Positions 60,058-64,000 of a DNA stretch of 64,000 nt are shown one piece after another. Source of the DNA: Bacteroidia bacterium (lineage in GTDB: Bacteria > Bacteroidota > Bacteroidia > J057); the NCBI GenBank assembly GCA_041391665.1, contig JAWKNO010000001.1, positions 2,728,001 to 2,792,000 of the forward strand. The letters run 5' to 3'. Position 1 is the stretch's first letter. Each line of letters starts with the position of its first letter. The translations under genes were made by a program, and so were the position numbers. Below the pieces are notes generated by a model. The model had not been told where the DNA came from, did not search any database, and saw nothing but the letters and a program-made list of their open reading frames with translations.

Positions 60058-61707
60058 CTAAACCCTCACCATCTTCTTTACTATTTCCTTTCCCCTCTGC
60101 CCAATCCTCAGCAAATAAAACCCACCCGGCAACACCGGTACGGATACCCGTAGGGGAAAAATAGTATCCTCCACCAGCATCTGCGTTTTCCAGACTTCTC
60201 TGCCGGAGAGGTCGTACAATGAGAGTTCCAGCACCCCTTGTAAGAAATCCCCCCAAAGAAAGATGTGATCCTCAAAAGGATTGGGATAAACCTTCCATTC
60301 TGCGGGAGGTTGGGGTAGCGGAGGCAGGCTGTCGCGGTGAAACTGGGCAATAAATGGTTCCATATAACCGGGAAACGAGTTTTGGATAAAATAGTCGTCA
60401 AAGGAGGTTTTATTATAGTTAAACATACCTCCGATTGTTAAATCCCCCGTTTCATTTCCTTGAATAGCCAAATACCAGTATAAGGAAGGCTCGCCAGTCG
60501 TTCTTACCCAAATCAGACCGCCAGTAGTATCATATCGTACAATAAGGATATTTTCTTCATGCGGGCTTGAAAAAGTATGGTTTTCGACCACCATACTTCC
60601 ACTAAAAGAGGCTATTATATAAACTTGTCCTCTATTATAAAACAAATTCATCCATCCTGGAATACCAGTATATGAACGCCTCACCCATTGTACTTTCCCC
60701 AAGCTGTTATACTTAGTCAAAAAATAAGAATTTGCACCTGCTATCCTCAACGTATCAAAAAACTCCTCTTCTGTAAAATTTCCTGAGAAATATATATTAT
60801 TTTTTTCATCAATATTGAGTCCATGAATGTTCAGTGATCGAAAGGTTTCTGACCAACGATGATTCCCCAAACTATCCCAGGAAATCAGGAATTGTTGGAA
60901 AGAAGTTCCTTCAGATAATACAAATGAATCGATACTTATAGAATCACCTGATTGTCCCGCTACCAGAATATCTCCATTATAGTTGGATGTCAAGGTTAAG
61001 TAGTTAATACCGTGGTAATAAACTGGGAAATTTTTGGCAAAAATAAATTTCTGATTTTTGTTATACTTCACCAGAAACATATCCAAAGCAGAGCGGGCAT
61101 TTTTGACAGTAAAATGATGACCAAACCAAAGGGTGTCAGAAATTGATTGCCCGACAATTGTTAAATTATCTTGATAATCAATGCAAACATCTAATAATGC
61201 AGCCCCACGGCTCCCTCCTGGATGATAAACGGATAAGCATTTCCCATCAAATGAAAATTTAGCAACAATTATTTCCGAACTACCAAAAGGGTACAAGTTT
61301 GGATCGAAGGGATTAATTACAAAAGAATCTATTTGTAGAGGTCCCGAAAACCCCGCCCCGAGAAACACATTTCCCTGGCTGTCCAGTGCGAGGGCTTTAC
61401 CTTGATCCACTCCGCCTCCGCCCAATACCTTTGCCCACTGCAATACCCCCACCGAGTCGTATTTAGCCAGAAAAATATCGGAATTATCGGGGCTGGCGGC
61501 GGGAAAACAGAGGGTATCAAAGCAGATAAAATCCTTAAAAGAGCCGGTGACATACACACTTCCGTCTTCAGCCACGACGAGGTCGGCGAGGTCGTCGCCC
61601 TGCCAGCCGCCCATACTTCGCGCCCACTCAAACTGCGGCGGTGGTATCTGCGCGGCCGCTGTGAGGTGCAAGCACAGAAAAGTAAGGATCAGGAGGGGTG
61701 TTTTCAT
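60058..61707 (-). CDS. SBBP-like propeller T9SS protein, tandem copy 2
   Basis: 549 aa from MKTPLLILTF. The signal peptide is cleaved near AAAQIPP, the propeller repeats include DIFLAKYDSVGVLQWAKVLG and FLTKYNSLGKVQWVRRS, and the sorting domain ends VKKMVRV. It shares near-identical ends and upstream flank with copy 1, but the middle blades (residues about 170-450) are clearly diverged, with lower GC by eye in this part. The 74-bp spacer to copy 1 matches the segment upstream of copy 2, so the duplication unit includes flanking DNA. Confidence 0.85.
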   Translation of the reverse strand: MKTPLLILTFLCLHLTAAAQIPPPQFEWARSMGGWQGDDLADLVVAEDGSVYVTGSFKDFICFDTLCFPAASPDNSDIFLAKYDSVGVLQWAKVLGGGGVDQGKALALDSQGNVFLGAGFSGPLQIDSFVINPFDPNLYPFGSSEIIVAKFSFDGKCLSVYHPGGSRGAALLDVCIDYQDNLTIVGQSISDTLWFGHHFTVKNARSALDMFLVKYNKNQKFIFAKNFPVYYHGINYLTLTSNYNGDILVAGQSGDSISIDSFVLSEGTSFQQFLISWDSLGNHRWSETFRSLNIHGLNIDEKNNIYFSGNFTEEEFFDTLRIAGANSYFLTKYNSLGKVQWVRRSYTGIPGWMNLFYNRGQVYIIASFSGSMVVENHTFSSPHEENILIVRYDTTGGLIWVRTTGEPSLYWYLAIQGNETGDLTIGGMFNYNKTSFDDYFIQNSFPGYMEPFIAQFHRDSLPPLPQPPAEWKVYPNPFEDHIFLWGDFLQGVLELSLYDLSGREVWKTQMLVEDTIFPLRVSVPVLPGGFYLLRIGQRGKEIVKKMVRV

Positions 61708-61780
61708 AACAGAAATTAGGCAGAATATTGGAGAGTGGCAAGTTTTTGGGGGAAGGGTATAAAAATCGGGGATCCAGTCT

Positions 61781-61819
61781 GCTAAACCCTCACCATCTTC
61801 TTCACGATTTCCTTTCCCC
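61781..61819 (-). pseudogene. Remnant 3' end of a third T9SS paralogue
   Basis: This segment repeats the last dozen codons of the SBBP T9SS genes (ending KKMVRV-stop in copy 2). The upstream-flank match of 59984-60096 continues through here and breaks at about 61820, where the AAA/nuclease gene begins its 3' end. This indicates a deleted or replaced third copy. Confidence 0.65.
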
Positions 61820-63388
61820 TCACACCCACACGGCAAAAATCGCTTTCCCCCGGTGTAAAATCTCCTCCTGCCGCCCGCTTTTTTCTTTCTGCCCTTCAAA
61901 AATCACCAGAAAACCGCTCTCCAGTTCCTGCCGGTCGAGATAGTCTGCCAGTTGATCGAGTCCGCGCTGGTGAACCGCCTCTCCGTACCAGCGTTTGAGT
62001 TCTATTACGTATTTGTTGCGGTGGTAAGTAACCACTACGTCCAGCCGTTTTTCTTCCGAAATTTCGACTTCCTTAAAGTCGTGTCCCTGGCCGTTGAGGA
62101 TCGGTTTAAAAAAGGCCAGAAACACCAGTCTCCACTCGCGTTCGAGGAAGTCCTGATCTTTTTCGCTGTATTGCTCCCGCAAAAACTGCTGGAATCGCTG
62201 CAACACGCCTTTGAGGTTCAGCGTCCCGTCTGCCTGCGCATATGAGACCGGCAGATAGGGGTGTTTACGTTCCAACTGTGCCTGGAAGGTCTTGGCCACC
62301 ATGTAGTTGTACAGAATCTGCTCATAGATCCGGTTGTGGATTTTGACGGTTCCATTTTCCTTAAACACCCCATAGAGCCTTCCCAGGCTGATTGTCGGTT
62401 CATGCGGGTCGAAAGGAACCCGCACTCCGTTGACGATAATCGAATAGGTGAGATCGTAGAGATTTGGATGATTTTCGAGGTTTTTGATCAGGCTGTCGAA
62501 GAGGGTATTGTTTTCCCGAAGCAGAAGCTGTACTGCTGTTTCGAGGTCATCAAGGGTCCAGATTCGCTCCGCCTTTTGGGGCAATATATCCTCAGCTACT
62601 GTTTTGCACAGTTTCGAGACCAGGAAGGGATAACCCGCGGTGTAGTAGTACAGTTTGTCAGCAAATGCGGGGATATCGATCGCTACTCCTTCGGCGGCGG
62701 AATAGTCCACGAGCATCGGCGCAATTTCGTGCGGATGGAAGCTCATATCCACCTTAAAATCCGTGGCTATATTCCACGGACTGTTGTACTGCGCGTGGTC
62801 ATCTTCACGCACTTTGCGTTTGAGACTTTTAATATCGTGAACCCCCGCCAGCACCACGCTGTGAAAGGTGTAGTTTTGGGGCGAATAGCGGTCGAGGTAC
62901 TTATTGCGAAGCATTCCCAGAAACCGCAAAAATGGCTCGTAATTGCTACTCGCATCCACTTCGTCGATCAATAGCACCAGCTTTTGCACGGCTTTGTGCG
63001 CGAGGCGTGTGAGGAGCCTGGATAATTCGCCCATGTCCGTAACCTCATTTTGCTGGCTTTCCAAAAACAGATATAAATCGGGAGAACTAAATTCGAGGAA
63101 ATCTTTTGTCAGGCGAACAAACATTCGGGCAAAGGCTTCGTCCGAAACGTGCCATTTTTCGTCCACACCCTGAAAATCCAGGCGAATAGGTAGATAACCC
63201 TCCTGTTGCGTCAGAATCCGGTGTAAGGCAAACAGCGTCGTCGTTTTCCCATACTGACGCGGGCGGTTGATGATGAAATATTTTCCGCGTTCGATCAGCT
63301 CAATAACCCCAGCCAGTTTAGCTCGGTTATCCATCATATAATGCTGGTCGGGGTAGCAGTTGCCAGTGATGTTAAATTCCTTTTTCAT
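61820..63388 (-). CDS. AAA ATPase with C-terminal PD-(D/E)XK nuclease-like domain, copy 1
   Basis: 522 aa. An AAA_35/AAA-ATPase-like domain begins after KEFNITGNCYPDQHYM with the loop R42-PRQYGKTT (atypical Walker A lacking the first Gly) and Walker B LVLLIDEVD (about 136-144). A winged-helix-like region follows (PTISLGRLYGVFKENGTVKI). The C-terminal domain has a PD-(D/E)XK-like core: Asp450 in RLDVVV and Glu463-x-Lys465 in VIELK. Related proteins are usually described as AAA family ATPases of unknown role and tend to occur in multiple copies. A near-identical copy lies immediately upstream, 25 bp away. Confidence 0.85.
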   Translation of the reverse strand: MKKEFNITGNCYPDQHYMMDNRAKLAGVIELIERGKYFIINRPRQYGKTTTLFALHRILTQQEGYLPIRLDFQGVDEKWHVSDEAFARMFVRLTKDFLEFSSPDLYLFLESQQNEVTDMGELSRLLTRLAHKAVQKLVLLIDEVDASSNYEPFLRFLGMLRNKYLDRYSPQNYTFHSVVLAGVHDIKSLKRKVREDDHAQYNSPWNIATDFKVDMSFHPHEIAPMLVDYSAAEGVAIDIPAFADKLYYYTAGYPFLVSKLCKTVAEDILPQKAERIWTLDDLETAVQLLLRENNTLFDSLIKNLENHPNLYDLTYSIIVNGVRVPFDPHEPTISLGRLYGVFKENGTVKIHNRIYEQILYNYMVAKTFQAQLERKHPYLPVSYAQADGTLNLKGVLQRFQQFLREQYSEKDQDFLEREWRLVFLAFFKPILNGQGHDFKEVEISEEKRLDVVVTYHRNKYVIELKRWYGEAVHQRGLDQLADYLDRQELESGFLVIFEGQKEKSGRQEEILHRGKAIFAVWV

Positions 63389-63413
63389 GGGGTAAAGTTA
63401 AGAAAATCCTGCC

Positions 63414-64000
63414 TCACACCCATACAGCAAAAATCGCTTTCCCCCGGTGTAAAATCTCCTCCTGCCGCCCGCTTTTTTCTTTCTGCCCTTCAAATATCAC
63501 CAGAAAACCGCTCTCCAGTTCCTGCCGGTCGAGATAGTCTGCCAACTGATCCAGTCCCCGCTGATGGACCGACTCCCCGTACCAGCGTTTGAGTTCGATC
63601 ACGTATTTGTTGCGGTGGTAAGTAACCACTACGTCCAGCCGTTTTTCCTCCGAAATTTCGACTTCCTTAAAGTCGTGTCCCTGCCCATTGAGGATGGGCT
63701 TAAAAAAGGCCAGAAACACCAGTCTCCACTCGCGTTCGAGGAAGTCCTGGTCTTTTTCGCTGTATTGCTCCCGCAAAAACTGCTGGAATCGCTGCAACAC
63801 GCCCTTGAGGTTCAGCGTACCGTCAGGCTGCGCATATGATATGGGAAGGTAGGGGTGTTTTTGGCGAACCTGATCCTGAAGGGTGCGGGCAACCATATAA
63901 TTGTAAATCCGCTGTTCATAAATCCGGTTATGAATTTTCACCGAACCATTCTCCTTAAATACCCCATAAAGCCTTCCCAGGCTAATCATAGGTTCATCGG
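63414..64000 (-). CDS. AAA ATPase/PD-(D/E)XK protein, copy 2 (partial at window edge)
   Basis: The frame is open to the right window edge, so only about 195 C-terminal residues are visible. They match copy 1 almost residue for residue in the nuclease-like part (the visible changes include KRWYGES for KRWYGEA), with more change in the segment before it (YMVARTLQDQVRQKHPYLPI). The ATPase part lies outside the window. It is a recent tandem duplicate; its stop codon environment (TCACACCCATACAGC on the plus strand) also matches copy 1. Confidence 0.85.
   Translation of the reverse strand, partial: DEPMISLGRLYGVFKENGSVKIHNRIYEQRIYNYMVARTLQDQVRQKHPYLPISYAQPDGTLNLKGVLQRFQQFLREQYSEKDQDFLEREWRLVFLAFFKPILNGQGHDFKEVEISEEKRLDVVVTYHRNKYVIELKRWYGESVHQRGLDQLADYLDRQELESGFLVIFEGQKEKSGRQEEILHRGKAIFAVWV

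Noticed and set aside
59984..60256. N-terminal extension of T9SS copy 1
   Set aside because: It reads the 3' end of copy 2 in another frame; the signal peptide at MKTPLLILTF marks the true start.

Overview
The window is chromosomal DNA from a member of the Bacteroidota. The evidence is type IX secretion (T9SS) C-terminal sorting domains on several large secreted proteins, a SusC/RagA-type TonB receptor, a FISUMP-domain protein, many lipoproteins, start codons without Shine-Dalgarno sequences, and TAnnTTTG-type -7 promoter boxes in front of gltX and lysS. The mix of giant FG-GAP and SBBP-like T9SS proteins, cytochrome-fused quinoproteins and hairpin-rich intergenic repeats resembles free-living Saprospiria or Cytophagia, but no rRNA or other phylogenetic marker fixes the family. 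I found no rRNA, tRNA, CRISPR array, phage or transposase gene.

Layout. 1-4.4 kb: 3' part of a giant FG-GAP T9SS protein. 4.4-6.5 kb: PQQ propeller dehydrogenase with an inserted cytochrome c. 6.5-7.1 kb: a repeat array flanked by a 25-bp direct repeat. 7.1-11.0 kb: PhyH dioxygenase, zinc alcohol dehydrogenase, esterase, aldo/keto reductase. 11.1-13.0 kb: secreted propeller protein whose start codon lies in a hairpin. 13.2-20.5 kb: two secreted HExxH peptidase-like proteins and an orphan SusC receptor. 20.6-24.5 kb: Spy-like small protein, ArsA/Get3 ATPase, lutA-lutB. 24.4-33.2 kb (minus strand): NCS1 permease, LamG T9SS protein, class III aminotransferase, GxxExxY protein set in hairpin repeats, MmsA-type dehydrogenase, fungal-type cytosine deaminase, a lipoprotein and lutC. 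33.3-39.1 kb (minus): Asp-box protein, GH20-like enzyme, sugar isomerase-like TIM barrel, Nramp-like transporter. 39.2-45.7 kb: M1-like pseudopeptidase, second cytochrome-fused quinoprotein, RecQ, lipoprotein. 45.9-58.3 kb: TPM protein, gltX, crotonase, DUF4197 lipoprotein, ABC permeases, lysS. 58.3-64 kb: two tandem SBBP-like T9SS paralogues, a remnant of a third, and two tandem AAA/PD-(D/E)XK genes, the second cut by the window edge.

Functional themes. The permease, deaminase, aminotransferase and semialdehyde dehydrogenase together suggest cytosine uptake, deamination to uracil and disposal of beta-alanine; the ring-opening enzymes of the reductive pathway are not in the window. LutA, LutB and LutC suggest lactate oxidation, with lutC about 8 kb away from lutAB. 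The GH20/isomerase/Nramp-like/Asp-box set looks like a small glycan or amino-sugar unit. The most unusual loci are the twin metallopeptidases, the Nramp-like and M1-like proteins that have lost their metal-site residues, the repeat families, and the mosaic tandem duplications at the right end.
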